Part shown: in pieces, positions 23,031-37,224 of the stretch
Numbering within the stretch: the first letter of the stretch is position 1
How the letters are laid out: each line of letters opens with the position of its first letter
From: Diprion similis
Taxonomy: Eukaryota; Arthropoda; Insecta; Hymenoptera; Diprionidae
Assembly: GCF_021155765.1 (NCBI RefSeq)
Contig: NC_060116.1
Coordinates: 10,168,001 to 10,232,000 of the forward strand
DNA: 64,000 nt
Reading direction: 5' to 3'
The notes under the pieces: model-generated
Databases searched by the model: none
What the model was told of the DNA's origin: nothing
The model's input: only the letters and a program-made list of their open reading frames with translations
Position numbers and translations under genes: made by a program

Positions 23031-25288
23031 TCAAGATCGAATCGAAGACGTGCTTGAAGACGTAGAAACGAACCGGTTCAATTTACTGTCGATTATTATC
23101 TCGTCTCCGTGCCGAATATTGTAGCGGTAGAGTTGTTTGTTCGGATAAAGCATCTCTTCCGGTCCGTACGTCGTTCTCATTTCCTGAAAAGCCAGAAGAT
23201 ATACCTTCAGAAAATTGATCTGGTCCGCGGTGGCTTACCTTCGGCAATTTTTGCGGAGAGTTGGACGGTTATTTTTGGTTTTTTTTTTTTTTTGATTTTT
23301 TTTTTTAAATTAGTAAGGACTGGGTGGGACGTTGGCGTGAAGGAAATGTAATTCTAAATTACGATCTCGCGACTCGTAACACGTCGTTCAAGAAACCAGA
23401 AATTCTGAAAAACACATTCTCGTTTGAAATTAATTGCAAAACGACAAATTTACCTGGTCCACGTAAAACAGCCTCATCCGATTTGCTGGTATTTTGACCA
23501 TGGATTCTAGCTTTGTTTTAAGCTCGAAAACCGTTCGGTAAACATCCACGCATCGTACCTGAAACGAATTTATACATACATGTATTAGTTCACACTCAAA
23601 GCTGTGACGTGAGTTTTACTGTTTACGAAAAGTTCTCAAAACGGTTTGGAGATATGGCTGGCAAATAGATGAGAAACGAGACTCCCTGCGGGCGAGTTTT
23701 GAGTTCGAATACTCAGGTTGATTAAATTTACCTCGACAAGATCTCCGTACGTAAATGTGACCTTGACACGTTTCTCCGGTGTCAAATCCACGTGAACCAA
23801 AGGATCCAGCTTCCCGTGAATCCCGACCAGCTCGGCGTATCTGTTGCAAAGAAAAAAAAAAACGGATTAAGCTTTTACCAAGATTGAAATTTCGGGAAAG
23901 CAATTTGATAATTCGCTCTTAATTAATCACGCCCCGGAAAACAATGCCTTGAAAATATGTTTGCTGTTCAAGTTAGGAAGATTGTGCGAGAGTTGTCTCG
24001 ACAGCGGGGTATCCAAAGGGTAATCACCTCTCGGGGCGATCAGCCTCCGGCTTGTCCATGTAGTAACGGATGAAGGCGCGTTCAGCATCTTCCCGTTCCT
24101 GGGCTGAGATGGCTCCGCCACCGTTAAGCGTTTCCACATTCGGGAGCCTGGCGATCAAAAGCTGCCGCCTTTCGTGCTCCGTGTATTCTTGCGGGCTCTG
24201 GAACCAACCAGGTAAGAGGAAAATGAGGTTTCGAAACCCAGTGACTAATCGGAGATCACTGAAGGTGAGTCAGTGGATCGCCGAAGCTGATTTACCTCGA
24301 ACAAAGGACACCCTTGAATCCTTAAGGACTTGAGAGCGGGGAACCTGGCGAGCCTCTCGACGTCGTCCCACGTGGAAAGAAGCGTCCCGTTGACGTTGAG
24401 GAATCTCAGCATCCTGAATGGATCGTGAGGTGACCTGACTTTGGTGCTGCTTGACTCGCACTCCGACTCGGTTCTGTTGTACGCTTTTTCGTCGACGAAT
24501 ATCCGGTTCTCCGGGCACTTGTCCGACGTCTCTGAGTCCGGTAGATTTTTGTTCTCGTTGTCGTTGCTCTCCGACGACAGTTTTTCGTGGGATACCGATC
24601 TCGGTAAGGTGTTTCGGTTTTCTTCAAGGCTCAGAGAGCGTATCGGGCACTCAGCCAGCACCAGGCTTTCTAAGCTCGGAAAAACGTAGCCAAGCTTCGA
24701 TATTTCCGACCATATCTCTATCGGGTTACCGGTGAAATGCAATTTTTTTACGGACGTGTTTTTGTTCGATGGCTTCTCGTACTCGAGTTCAACAGTTTTG
24801 TACTCGTTCAATGAGAGATGAAGCTCCTCTAAATTCTTGAGAAGCTGAACCAGACCCTGAACCGTCGTCCAAGACGCGTGTGTTCCGTTAAGGACCAAAT
24901 TCTTGAGAAGATCGTACTTTCCATCTTTGATTTCGAGCCCGTCCGCAAGACTGTTGAAACTCAAGTTGACGAATTTTATCTTCGGCATGTGCTGAAGAAT
25001 GCCAAAAACTTCCGTCCATTGGGTTAATTTGTTTTGTGCCAAGTCAAGCTCTTCGACATTCTTACACTTATTCTTCAACTTCTCGTCGTCGTTTCCGGCA
25101 GATTCTATATCGCAGTCTTGCAGAACAAGCAAAGCTGGAACCGTATGACGGGGTGATTTTTTCGGTACAAAAATGCTCACGGACAACGCCGTCTTTGGAG
25201 AGCCTGACTCTGTTTCTTCGTCGGTCAGAGAACAGTCAGTCGTTGAACTGCCGTATTTCAGCTCCAAGGCTTCCAGTAGAGACGGCAT
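23031..25288 (-). CDS. TBCEL: tubulin-specific chaperone cofactor E-like protein (TBCEL), 509 aa, five coding exons
   Basis: TBCEL proteins are relatives of tubulin cofactor E that bind tubulin and promote its destabilisation and turnover; they lack the CAP-Gly domain of cofactor E. Exons are 25288-24296, 24197-24028, 23840-23732, 23558-23454 and 23183-23031, with GT/AG borders, matching phases and 1,530 nt in total. The start MPSLLEALELKYG lies just after an acceptor (TTTCAG, exon from 25299). Leucine-rich repeats fill residues about 45-340, with typical segments such as VEELDLAQNKLTQW and KSLRIQGCPLFE. A conserved LRR cap region contains ERRQLLIARLPNV, and a ubiquitin-like domain ends the protein with the conserved YGPEEM motif and a RHGDEI turn. 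An acidic, variable insert lies between the last repeats. There is no CAP-Gly domain, which separates it from cofactor E itself. The order and motifs match animal TBCEL, so the call is firm. Confidence 0.93.
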
Positions 25289-25299
25289 CTTAGAACATT
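25289..25299 (-). promoter_or_regulatory. TBCEL 5' leader with a three-codon upstream frame
   Basis: The short leader between the acceptor at 25300 and the TBCEL ATG contains ATG TTC TAA. The TAA ends one base before the A of the main ATG is reached. Such a minimal upstream frame could dampen translation or allow reinitiation; that is inference. Confidence 0.5.
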
Positions 25300-25859
25300 C
25301 TGAAACAAAGAAGCAGAAGACGATACTTCCATTAGAATCGCTAAAATTCAAACGATTCATCTACTCTACATTGAATATTTACGAACACAATGCCTCGCAT
25401 CTGCGTAGACTGCAATCAATTTCAGACGTAGCTCAAGGTTGCGGAAGCCGTAAGCTTACTCCTATAGATGATGAAAAAAGTGTTGCATTGTCTCGCATTG
25501 GGATGGTCTTCGCTGAGGCAATAAATTCATTAAGAATTGACAAGATCACGTAATCGTTCGGACGCAAACGAGATAAGGATTGTCGTTGCAAGAGTAAAGT
25601 AAATTCAGAATAAATTATCCGCATCTTTGACGTGTTATCATCACGCATCGAGTTCACGTCAATGGAGAGAAAAGCTAAAAGGGATCCGTCTCACATGTAT
25701 CACATGTAGAATCGGAATTCCGGAAAGTCAAGTAAAACACTGAGGGTCAGTTTTAATCTCCCGTCGCGGAACGCGTTTCGCATTTGCCGCAGAACCTCGT
25801 CTCGCCATATCTGTTAAGGTCAACTATTGTCTTTTTGCGCCGCAGCTGAGAACCGGTCC

Positions 25860-25935
25860 GAGTATCCCGATATGGCGAAGCGGCTCACCTACGCGAAAAA
25901 TAACTCCAATGGCGGTTAAAATTTAAACACAACTT
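25860..25935 (-). promoter_or_regulatory. possible non-coding first exon of TBCEL
   Basis: A GC-richer patch upstream of TBCEL holds a good minus-strand donor (GCGTAG|GTGAGC, near 25889). Splicing from here to the acceptor at 25300 would give a spliced 5' UTR. The link is inferred from position only. Confidence 0.3.
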
Positions 25936-27040
25936 GGCCGAGGATCCGGCAGGTAACAGTGTTACAAGTTAACGGCTCGATATTTTAACGCGAGGGATAT
26001 GAAAACTATGGATATGTAGCAGAAATTACATCGAGTACAAGTTAATTTATTATAATTATTCTGTATACACATTACTGCACACTGCAGTGTTACGAAAGCA
26101 AAACTTTCCAGGCACAAACAGGCCGCGATTATCTTTGTCCATATTACATATCCACGTAACCATAAGCGTTCCCAGCTCGCGTGTTCTATCAGACTGATCA
26201 TGAATCGGCGTATGAAATGCAAAATTCACTGTCGAATTGCCAAGATCCTCGATATGGATAAAATAATTTTACGCTAAGCTCGATGTTCTTATTTGCTTCG
26301 ATATCTTTTGTCCGCGTTGCATCCGTTCTCCAGAATACCGCAGACCGCATCGATCCTCGTGCACGTATCTTGAAAATATCACATATAATAATAAAGCCTC
26401 GCGTTTCAAATCGTTCAATTTCGAGGCAATCGGGCGCGCGCCCCCTGCCTTTGTCCATTTCTATTTTCGCCCCGAGTAACTGAACTGCGATTCGAAGAGC
26501 ATCCAACGATTACGTCACGGGAAATCTGGGTTAAAAAATCGAGTGTCTTGGGAGCGGGCCAGGGCCACGCGGACTTTAAATATTCGAAACGCTCATCTGC
26601 CCTCCCTCGTTCTGTAAGCACCACGCACGACTGTCAAAATCTGATTGAAATTGTTTGTTCAGATTTTGATGAAAAAAAAAAGAGAAAATCAAAACTACGG
26701 GTCACAACGACATAAATAGTTGATAATTGAATCTTTAACAGAAAACTACGTTAGTTCCCAAAGAACGGTAATTCGGATCAGTGAGAAAGAATCGGGAAAT
26801 TAAAACGATATCAATTTCGCAACGTTCATCATCGTGTCCAAGAAAATTATAAAATTAAACAAAAATAAACCACAATTTAGGGAAAGTCTTTGGGACGAAT
26901 TGTAATCTTCTCTGGTTGCATTAACTCCTTATTGCAATCTAACCCATATCTTTTGCAATAAACGTGCCGCCAACTGCCCTACGTAATCTTAGATCGGTTC
27001 AACGGCCATGCAAAATGAACTTTCTCTATAACCTAGGCTC

Positions 27041-27064
27041 CTCTCTCTCTCTCTCTCTCTCTCT
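27041..27064. repeat. CT dinucleotide microsatellite
   Basis: Twelve CT units followed by T-rich sequence. Confidence 0.9.
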
Positions 27065-30000
27065 TTTTCCGCCACGTTTCTTTCTTGTCTCTCGCGATCT
27101 ATCTCCCTCTCTTCTGGTGTCTGCCACCAACGAGCATGTGTATTATGATGACTTTGTGGTCAAGCATCGTTGGTCAGAGGAGAGAATGTCTAATGGGTTT
27201 TGTCACGTGAGGCAAAGTCGTTTACAGCTTGGAAAGGCCTGTTCGCCACTTGCTGATACTGTATCCATAAACTGCACAACTACTGCGAGCTACAAAAAGT
27301 AAATAAAAAAAATAAAAATGAAATGCTACGTCAAAAGGTATTACTTCTGAGATAATACAATTCTGTATCACAGCTACCTGTTGCAAGATCACAACAACGT
27401 TTTAACCTAGATTCCATATTTTCGTATACCTTCCTCATAGGTTAACAGGTATGCTAAAATTAAATTCTGCTGACCTTCTGCGAATCTATTTGGAAGCTTC
27501 AAATTCGAACACATAATCATACTTGTTGCTGCTGGAATATCTGGACCCCGATATAACTGTGATCATCAGAAAAATTTTCAAGTGAATTTAATCGTTAAGT
27601 AAACACTGCTGCATGATACACTTTTCAAAACATTTTCTACAATGACAATGAGTGTCATTTCCCCAAGGACACAAATTACCATTCACTTTTCCACTCACGT
27701 CCTCGATACCGACACGTTAATCAGGAATCTAAACGTAATTTGCATTTTTTACAAAGGGTCCACATTGCCAGTTGAGAATTCGCAAAGCCAAGATCGAAAC
27801 TAAATGCCATACATTGCTGCTCCATAATGAGATGAGAGTTAATGGCATTTGCCATTGAGAATTCGCCATCCATTGAATCCGTATATCGCCTCAAAACATA
27901 ATCGATAATGATTAATATCAACCCATTCATTCTCATTCATTTGTTATCAAAAAGAAGACTGTATCTATTACCGACAAAATTTCACGACGATTCTTCTCGC
28001 CGCCACTCCAAAACTCCGCATATGATTATAACTAATGGCTCTAAGAAAGCATCATCGCAAACATATTAATTTAAATCTAAGACACTTATTTCGATGACCG
28101 TTAAATTGGATAATCGCAAACTAACTGGAACGTCTCGAAGCGATAACGATAGCATTAATCAGATTAATCCGTCTGACGTTTTATTGCGAGCCTTACTCAT
28201 GCATCGTTTGACTGCGAATATTATCAGACAAAACTTCCGATATAGACTTATTGTCAATAAAGGGCGAGTCAACTGCTACGTGATCTCGTGTCGATTCGGC
28301 ACTGCACGCACTTTAGTAAAAATAATTGAATAACAACTCCGCCACAAAGTTGAAATCCAAAATGTACAAATCAAGAAATTGAGTAAAGAAAGATTATTAA
28401 GTCGAATAGTTATCGTATGATTACGAAAACAGTACGAATTTCCATACAAGAAGATCGCGTTTCTCAAATCTCGACGTGACCTCAGCTTCTGATACTTCGA
28501 TCGGCAGCGTTCAATTCAAAGACGGTAAAGGCAGATGGCTGTTCCGGATTATTTATGAACATCCAGCAGCCTTCGGACCCTGATTTGTAATGCTGATATC
28601 GGTGGCACTGAAGAATATCTTGGTACGAAAATTTTTTTTTTTTGCGTTTACTAAAATTCACTAGCAAAGAACAGAACTTGAGTAAAACGGTCGAGATGTA
28701 AAAAGAAAAAAAAACAATTTTTTCCTTGACTTCGTGCCGCGTGCTCACCAAGATTGTTAATTACACTTGCCACGGTGATTTATGGAACAAGTCCTGACCG
28801 CCCAGGTTGTACGCGTGTACATCGACGCAAAACAAGAAATATATACCCGATGCACTTCCAAGTCACGGTTCGAACGCGTCCTTTGTTTTCCAATAGTTTG
28901 TTTTAACGACTTTATCGATCAGCAGCAGGTGTGCCAGAAGTAAGTGTACCCTACCGCATAGAATTTGAAAATTTGAAAACATTAGGCAGGAAGAAAAACC
29001 CGGGGGTCAGCGACTGGTGGCACGCATACGCTGCAGGATCAAGTTGAGTGCATTCAAGCGTGATTATACGCGGTAACTGCGACAGGCATCCACCTCTGTT
29101 TGTATGCGTTTCGGTTGCATTTGATTGCCTCAACGGATATGAGCAATTTTGAAGCCTCGAGCACCGATGCGCGATCAGACTGCAGTCGCCGAGGAATTAT
29201 TCGGGGTCAGTAATTCGACTTAGCGTCGTAGAAGATTGGTGAATGAGACGCTGACACAAAAGGCGTGACAAAGAAATACGTTAATTTTGTGCGGAGAATA
29301 TTCGCGTTTTCCGGTGTGCGTCGGCCGAAACGAGACGACCTCGTCATCGTGTCTTACATGCGAAAGTGAAAAAAAAAAAGAAAAAGAAACATTCAACGTC
29401 GCAGAAGAGTCGCCTCTTTCATGACAACGCGACGATGAGGATCGTCGTGTTGTTCCGAGCACGTGCTCGACCCGGAGTCTTCGTGTCTAGAAATTTTAAT
29501 TAGCGTTACGTATCAGCAGCGTAACACGTACGAGCTATACGAAGCGAGTTACGTTCTGCGTTTAGTTCTGACGAGAAATTAGCCCGCCTGTTTTTATCTT
29601 TACCTATAATAGGTACACAACCTACGACGAAGAGAAGACGTACGATTTTTCACGGATCCCCGGTGCACTAGATTCTACGGATTTACTCCACGCCTCCGCC
29701 ACTTTGACGTGGAAGAAGAACACGAGAGTGCATGCAGCAGGGCATATGACGAAACGGTATCAGGGGTCTTTCGTTTGCGGTTAAACCCACATGGAAGACC
29801 CCCGATTCTGACACTTGAGACTAAAACTCGCACATTGCGGCTAACACCGCTGTGTGCTACATTGCTAAATATACGGGAGTAGAGACGATTACGAAATGTC
29901 AGACAGAGGCATTCGCGCAGTGGGTCATTTGGTGCTCGAGTTAAAGCTCGGTTTCCGCAACTGGCGAACACCCATCGGCGGAAGACAAGCAATTGGCTAG

Positions 30001-31399
30001 ATATTGCGAGAAACTTGGGAAACTTTCGCAATTCAACGTTGCGACTTCGTTTCGCACCGTGATAGGATGAAATTTTTGGACTTTGATTGTGCAATAAGTC
30101 TGTCTAAATGCAAACACGACTTTGCAGCTGAGAAACATGCAGATAAGTTCTTGATATTTGAGCTCTAAATTGTTGCAACTTTTTACAACACGAGAAGATG
30201 GAAGAAGAAAAAAAAAAATCAAAAAAATTGCAGATTACCAAATGCCCTACTTTTTAAAGTCCGATCAGCTAAATTAGGAAAGTTTCAGATATAAAAATTT
30301 TTGTCGAGTGGGCGGTGCGGTGTAAAAAACTCTCATCGCTTTTCACAATTGCCAGAAATAGAGGGACTCTGTAATTATAATATTCGTTGCGCAAATAGAT
30401 GATTTCACACACCGAAACAGCGTTGTTGAATAAGTCACATGAGTAGGTAGCTTATCTCGAAATCGATCTACGTTTCGCAATATTTTACGCGGTGTTTATA
30501 TTGCACAGAATAAAAATTGCGTTCCAGCCTATTTTTTCACGGCATATTTTAAACAGTCCGAGGTTATCACTGATCGGTGTACTAATCGGTTATCAGTTGA
30601 TACGTGCAATATCCTAGAAATCCAGAGTGTGGACTGGACTTAAAGCGCGTGGAGACCCGAACACAAACGGCCTGTGCATCTACTGCGCAGAATTATTATT
30701 GCACCGTTTACTCGCTCTCCAAGGTTGCACGTTGTGCGAGAATTCTTTGACTCGCTTTGTTCGTCGGATATATCTCTTCCTTGTCAGATAACAATTAATT
30801 GCACAGAGAAAAAGAGAACGTCAAGTAGATAACCAGCCAAGACATCCTCCCAATTAATTAGTATCGAGTTACCTCTCGCAACGTAGTATGTTTACACGAT
30901 AACCGTTCAGTTTATTCGACTCCTTTATTTGTTAACGTTGAATAAATACTCGAGAATCAAACAAAGAGCACCTTAGCTGCAGCAGTTTCGCAAATGCAAC
31001 AAGACGACGAGCACCGGCTGTGACGACGTTACGTGAATCAAGTAATACGTATGGACGATGCTTAAACGAAAGAAACAATAATAATTAGTCTCTTACTCAA
31101 CACCGTTCAAATCGAAACTCATTTCACCGCGTAATCTTCAAATATTATATTCAATCCTCGTCCGGTCTAATTTCGAAATAAATTACAAACGTTGAACGTT
31201 ACACCGTTTGAATTAAAAATCGTCCATAAGAATCCAGCAAAAATATACAAACTCCCATATGTTCAATGCCTGTTTTCTATCTACAGATGAAACGGCAGTG
31301 AGACTGCGCGGAATGACGATCGGCGCACTGGAGACATGCATTCTTCTCTAATACCCAACAATTTACACCTAATAATGTCCAAGGATTGACATACGTCAA

Positions 31400-32150
31400 C
31401 TAGGGCTGCGACCTTACAACCTTAGGTCGATCCGCGAAGGTGCGAGTAGACGTTCAGGGAGCGTTGACCCGTACTACTTGCGAGAAAAATCATCCCCGTG
31501 GTTCCAGTTAGGCCAATTGGGCCACCCTTGGTTCTAGGATACATAGGAAAGGAATGATCATCGTGATACAGGACCTAGACCACAGTGTTCCGAATGATCT
31601 ATCAGCAAATTGGGTCGAGGCCTGTATACGTACGATGCATGGGAGGAATTGGGTTCGTCAAAAGGTCCCTCTTAGCGTACTCACTGCTTGTCAAGTTATG
31701 GGCAGAGTGACTCTCCTCAGGAGTGTGTCGCGGCTCCTTGAACGTGGATCCAGGATCGCGAATATACTCTTGGGGCAAGGCACTTGGGCGCCGTTGATAA
31801 ACGGTGAACCGACCGACGACGAACGGCTCCCTCGCCGTTCGGATTTATACTGACGATCGAGCAACTCCTTTGTTTAGTAAACAGAAACAGCTGACCGTCT
31901 ATGCCCGTTGCGTGGGTGCTCCGATGAACAACGATTCGTACCGAACAAAGCCGAACGCAGTCGGAGATGCCCGGAAACACCCGATCGGAGTCTTTGCTCT
32001 CCGCCGCGCGTCGATACGACTTTCTTTTCCGAGACTGTACTACACGAGGTCCACTTGTGTTCCGATGCAACCGCGGTCTCACTTCTCAGATTTCAACAGG
32101 ACTTTGCTGCTCTATTGCAACTGATAATATGACAGTCGATATTTTGTGGT
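31400..32150. promoter_or_regulatory. GC-richer patch of unknown role
   Basis: This patch is richer in GC and CpG than the surrounding DNA, and open frames overlap on both strands at 31,554-32,176. None has a recognisable motif. It may be a promoter, a non-coding exon or an old repeat. Confidence 0.25.
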
Positions 32151-34609
32151 TAGGTGACGATTGTATAGCTGCCTGAAAAGCGATAAACTCGATAAACTTT
32201 TGACAATTGTTGTAGAACTGCACGTGGATCTTCTTTTAGTGATTACCCGGCCAATAGATCGTGTCTAGCTCGCGTAATGCGTATGACAGTCTTCGCAGTT
32301 AGCCTTCCTCGTTGCTGAACGGTCATTCAAGCCCAGAGATGAACTGCGTAATGTCGAGTCTAGAGTTCAGGGACAGAGACCGATCGGAATGTGGCTTGAA
32401 CAAACGCCAAGAAATGTTTTAATTTTCTGCTATCAAGAAGGATTTCGAATTCGACGGTCAAGTGTCTTCTTTTTTTTTTCTTCGATTTTTCCTGGTCCCT
32501 AATCCCGATACGCGAATCATCTAATGCGATAACACCAAGCTGTATCAGCAACAGAGGTCTCAGAGCTTTCCAAAAAGATAAAACTGTAACCAGATGACCC
32601 CAAGGACCGAGATCAACCGCTATATTTAACTGTCCCAGCAAATTAGTACACCATAGCGCTTTGCGTTGAGCAGAAGTTTCGAAATATTCACAGAATTAGA
32701 TAAACAACGAGTCGAGTCAGCTCGCCGTTTGAAACCAGTCTTTTCGACCCATGAGAACTAAGTACGAAAACCCGGAAGTTTTGCCGAATATTGCAACCTT
32801 GAATACACGAGCTATACGCGCGTAGCATCCATCATACAAGTGAATAGATTATTTTCTATGGCGGTGATAAGCTCATAAACATTCGCTATCGGTTCAGGGT
32901 CGTGGATGTCTATCATGATTATAACCGTGAAGAATCCGGTGAGGTTACGAAACTATTATTCCGTGACAAATCGATCCATAAAATTTATTGTCCAGACGCG
33001 TAAAAAATATTTACCCGTCATAACTCATGGCAGTGACTGTTCACTTTACCCTCGTTTCACCGTTATGCGCAACCCCTGTTGGAATCCTTCTTGTTTTATT
33101 TTGTGTTTTTTTGTTTTACCAATGTCTGCACATTTTAACAACAGTGAGATATTCATAATTTATGCGATACGACGTAGATTTGTAGATTTTGAAAAATTTC
33201 AAATGCAACGGCCAACGCATGATCTACAGTTTATTCTCATCGTCACCTTTCTCTCTGCTACGTATAGAGATGTCATAAAGCGTCGTTAAAGCTGTACGTA
33301 ATTGTAGTAAAATTGGCATAAGAAAATAAGAACTAACGAAGTCGAGCACGTCTTTATGTCAACGTCATTCCCTCGACTCGCGTCTGCAAATCTCATTACG
33401 ATAATAGTCTTTAGTACTTCCAGTCTATAAAACACTATGAATGAGTCGTACGAACATCGAAGGACAACACCGTGCAAGACATCGCCAATGTCAATTATTT
33501 CTTCTTGTCAATACAAATTGCCCAATACTACCAGGCTTTTCTTATATTTACTCTCTATTTTTCTACTCTACGAGGTTCACTCGAGGTCTCGGAATTAAAA
33601 TGATGTGCGTAAATCTCACGAATACCGCGCAGTTCTTGATTTTTATTCGCACACGCTGCCAGACTTCTTGCGTCTTTTGAAACTACTTACTGCGCAGAGT
33701 ACCCAACGAATTTTGCGAATCCTCATGATTATGACTGCCAGATAGGCGTGTGTAACAGTAGTCTGAAAGGAGAGTTCGTTCACCAGATTTTCAGACCATC
33801 AGTGAAAGAGGCAAACAACGTGAATCATAGCGGTGTGTCTATAGTACACGCGAGAGTATATCTATGTAGGGATCGAAATTTTGCATTCCTTTTTTCAGAG
33901 TGCACTGACCCCGAACCTAATGAATGTAATGACGGGTTTCATCGTCATAAAAATATGGCCAGATGTAGTTATTTTTCGAGTTATAATTTAGCATGAAAGA
34001 AACACGGAAACTTATAGCGACGTTCGCAGTTCTAAATCACACCCAAACTCGTGAAATATTCATAAAAAATTCATGACGAATATTCTTTTTTTAACGTTTA
34101 TAGATGAGTAAAATAATACATGTATATTGCAGTAACTCACTGAAGCCAGTGTGACGAGTTTCAGAGCTGCCTGTAATTTCCCTGCCAGCGGATAAGCACT
34201 GGTCACTAAAATCTTAGAAATATAGCAAAACTGTAGAAGAATGTAAGGAAAAAATTTCAACTCGGAAAAATTTGACACTTCGAAAAAAGCCACAAGATGT
34301 GAAAAAAAGTGACGGCCTTAGTTTCCCAGGCAATTCATATCGCCAACCTTCAAATCGTTTGACACAGTAATATACGCTGGCTGATCTAGAGCTGAAACAC
34401 GCAACCAAAATGATACACTTTACAATTCAAAAGAAAGTTTTTCACACTCAAAAATTACTAGAAATATTGTCCCTTAAACAATTTCATATAATTTATTGAT
34501 ACATAGAATTTATTGATCGTACGTTCAGCTAACAATATATGTATGTATTATTTTTATCGCAAATTATGTTACATATACATATATAGAGTATGTTCGATAT
34601 ACAGTCATT

Positions 34610-34797
34610 ATAATAATACCTTTTACGATCATGATAATAATAATCATACTAATAATATGAATAATAGTAATAAGTAGCGATATTTAATAACGGTGATAAT
34701 AATAATAGCAATATTAATAATAATAAATATACAAATGATGATGATAATGATAATCATAATCATAATCATAATAATCATAATATAAATAGTAATATTC
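34610..34797. repeat. degenerate AT-rich trinucleotide repeat block
   Basis: Interspersed runs of AATA, GATGAT and CATAAT units cover about 190 bp, for example five imperfect ATAATC units at the right end. It is a compound microsatellite. Confidence 0.8.
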
Positions 34798-36184
34798 GTG
34801 TAATGGTAGATGTAATATTTATACTTTTATTTATATATTTTTAAATTTTTGCTAAAGCATGTGTTTATGCCTGTTCGTAACAACTACATTTCTGGAATGT
34901 TTCGGTAATTTTTTGATCTGTTGTTTCATCTTTTGAATTTTCAAGCAGATCACTCCGAATGCGTAACGGAATTGAAAAATCCTAACTGAAAAATTCGTTT
35001 CTTCTACATGCGGGTAATAAATAACATTGATTTGTTCAGTTTGTTTATACATTTACACACAAAGCTATTTACCTACTGTAGCACATTTTAAACGGCAGCT
35101 CATTTGTTTTAGTTTTACAAATGGAACTGATCGTGAGCCGTTATATCCATGACAATGGTCAATGCACGATTTTCATACTTATATATTCTTCCTTTTGCAC
35201 TCTCGTTTTTCCTTCCTTGATTTCTTTCATTACTTATCTTCTGTATCAATTATTGTATACTTATGTCTGTTGTTATTATTACTTCATGTGTTTAGAACAC
35301 GATTGAAAACAATTGCAGACTTTCTGGGGATTATTTTCAAACGCAAAAATTCTGTTCAACATTTCTACAATTATTCATAAATGTTTATATAATACATTAA
35401 ATCTATTAACTATTCGTATATCGTTATATGCATTTTATATAATTATATAATAATTATCTACTTTTAGGTACACATCTTTCTTTTTGTCCACACATGCGAG
35501 TATATTTTGAGATCACCAGCTGGAATTATTCTTTGGTTAAAGTTCCGGAAAACTTTATCCAAAAGTTCAATTAAAGTTTTAACAGAAGCATAACTTAATC
35601 CTGTGGCTCAGATGATTCAGATTTACCGAAATTCAAGTACTATAAAAAAAATATTCCAAAATGCTTCCATGACAGATGAAATAATTCTTTGCTATCCCCA
35701 ATCAATTGCTTCACCGATCAAAAATTTTATGTAATAAAACCATTTTTATAAATAAAAATAAATGGTAGATTCCCGTCGTAAATTTTTTCTTCCTAATAAC
35801 CACCTACCATTTAATTCTTGTTACTTGCACGGTATCATAGAGTGTAGAATATTCTACGTTTACTCCTATTTCATACCAACATTAATATAATACTTTGATT
35901 ACTTATCAATTAATAATTATATATTACTCTATATATTATATTTTACGCCTTATATCTAGTGACTAGAGTGTACACTCTTTGAATCCTTTACAGGACGAAA
36001 ACGCGAAAATAAAATTATAAAGGGAACGTATAATTATTGATAGTATCTAATATACGAATCGTATATATTTGTTATACGATTCGAAAGAGCGATTCTTAAA
36101 TCTAATATTTGGTGTAGCTGTCTCTCACTGAATTGGGCAATTTCTTGCCAACTGAAGGATAACTCAAATGAAACTTACGTAATA

Positions 36185-36188
<4 letters not shown>

Positions 36189-36229
<41 letters not shown>
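36189..36229. repeat. AT dinucleotide microsatellite
   Basis: About twenty uninterrupted AT units. Confidence 0.92.
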
Positions 36230-36230
<1 letters not shown>

Positions 36231-37224
36231 TTGGTTAACTAACACCTAGTTGGATAAATAGACTCAATATAAATATTGTACTTACTTCATAATCTTTCGT
36301 CTTAATATTATGCACACATTTTTTTTTCTAGAATTGTCGATACCTGTTCTTTTTTTTTAATATTCATATCATGTCTACCGCGTAAATTATTTCTATACAT
36401 GTGATAATAACTATGTTTCTACAATTTATAATGACTATATAACGTTCCTTAGACCATCTGCAAACCGAAATCAACAAGATATGCATATCGGTAAATTGTT
36501 ATGTATAATCTCTAAAAAAAAAAAAGAGTTTAATTGCTATAACGTTATTGAACAACTAACAATCCTAAGTGAAGAAATAAATAAGAATGACAATTCAATC
36601 AAACTCTCCTAGGCTACGTATATCTATATATTAGTGTACGTATATGTATATATTTAGTTATTGCAAATTACTAAAGTGGGAAAATCCATTAACATTCAAA
36701 CACGGGATAATTTCCTATTCAGCTATTCCGTACAAGCAATTACTTATTACTTCAAATTCAGGATCATTTTAAATGATATTTTAGTTCGTGAAGAATAAAA
36801 AAACATTATTAATATTACCTGGGAAGCCAGCTTTCATATTTTTCTTACAGCCCTTGGATCTCTGAAACTCTGAAATTACTGAACCACAGGAATTCTACGA
36901 TATTTAGCTAGTTTAACAAAAGAGCCGTATTGTCCTTGCTTAAAAATTATTTCTTCAAAGTTTTCCTTAAATTTTATAAACTATTCTTGTATCCCCTGCG
37001 TCACTGCATTCTGGATTACATCAACATATGATTTCTTACTTCATTCAAGCACTAAGAATAATATATTATGCAATGTAATGGTTAATTATTTTCTTAGTCA
37101 CACGCTCGTCACTAACTTATAACTTTCGTTAGTTTTTCAATTATAATTACAGAACTAAACCCTTAACATTATACATATAATTAAGTCTAATAATACCAAC
37201 CTACCTTATTCCTTGGAAACCTCA

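Larger units (their letters stand above)
25940..37200. other. 11-kb AT-rich stretch, no gene recognised
   Basis: No frame shows domain motifs or convincing splice pairs. The stretch contains a CT microsatellite (27041-27064), an interspersed ATA/ATG/ATC-rich block (34610-34797), an AT microsatellite (36189-36229), and two GC-richer patches (about 29,200-29,950 and 31,400-32,150) that could be regulatory or non-coding exons. The last kilobase or so before 37,200 should include the 3' UTR of stoned-B. Confidence 0.45.
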
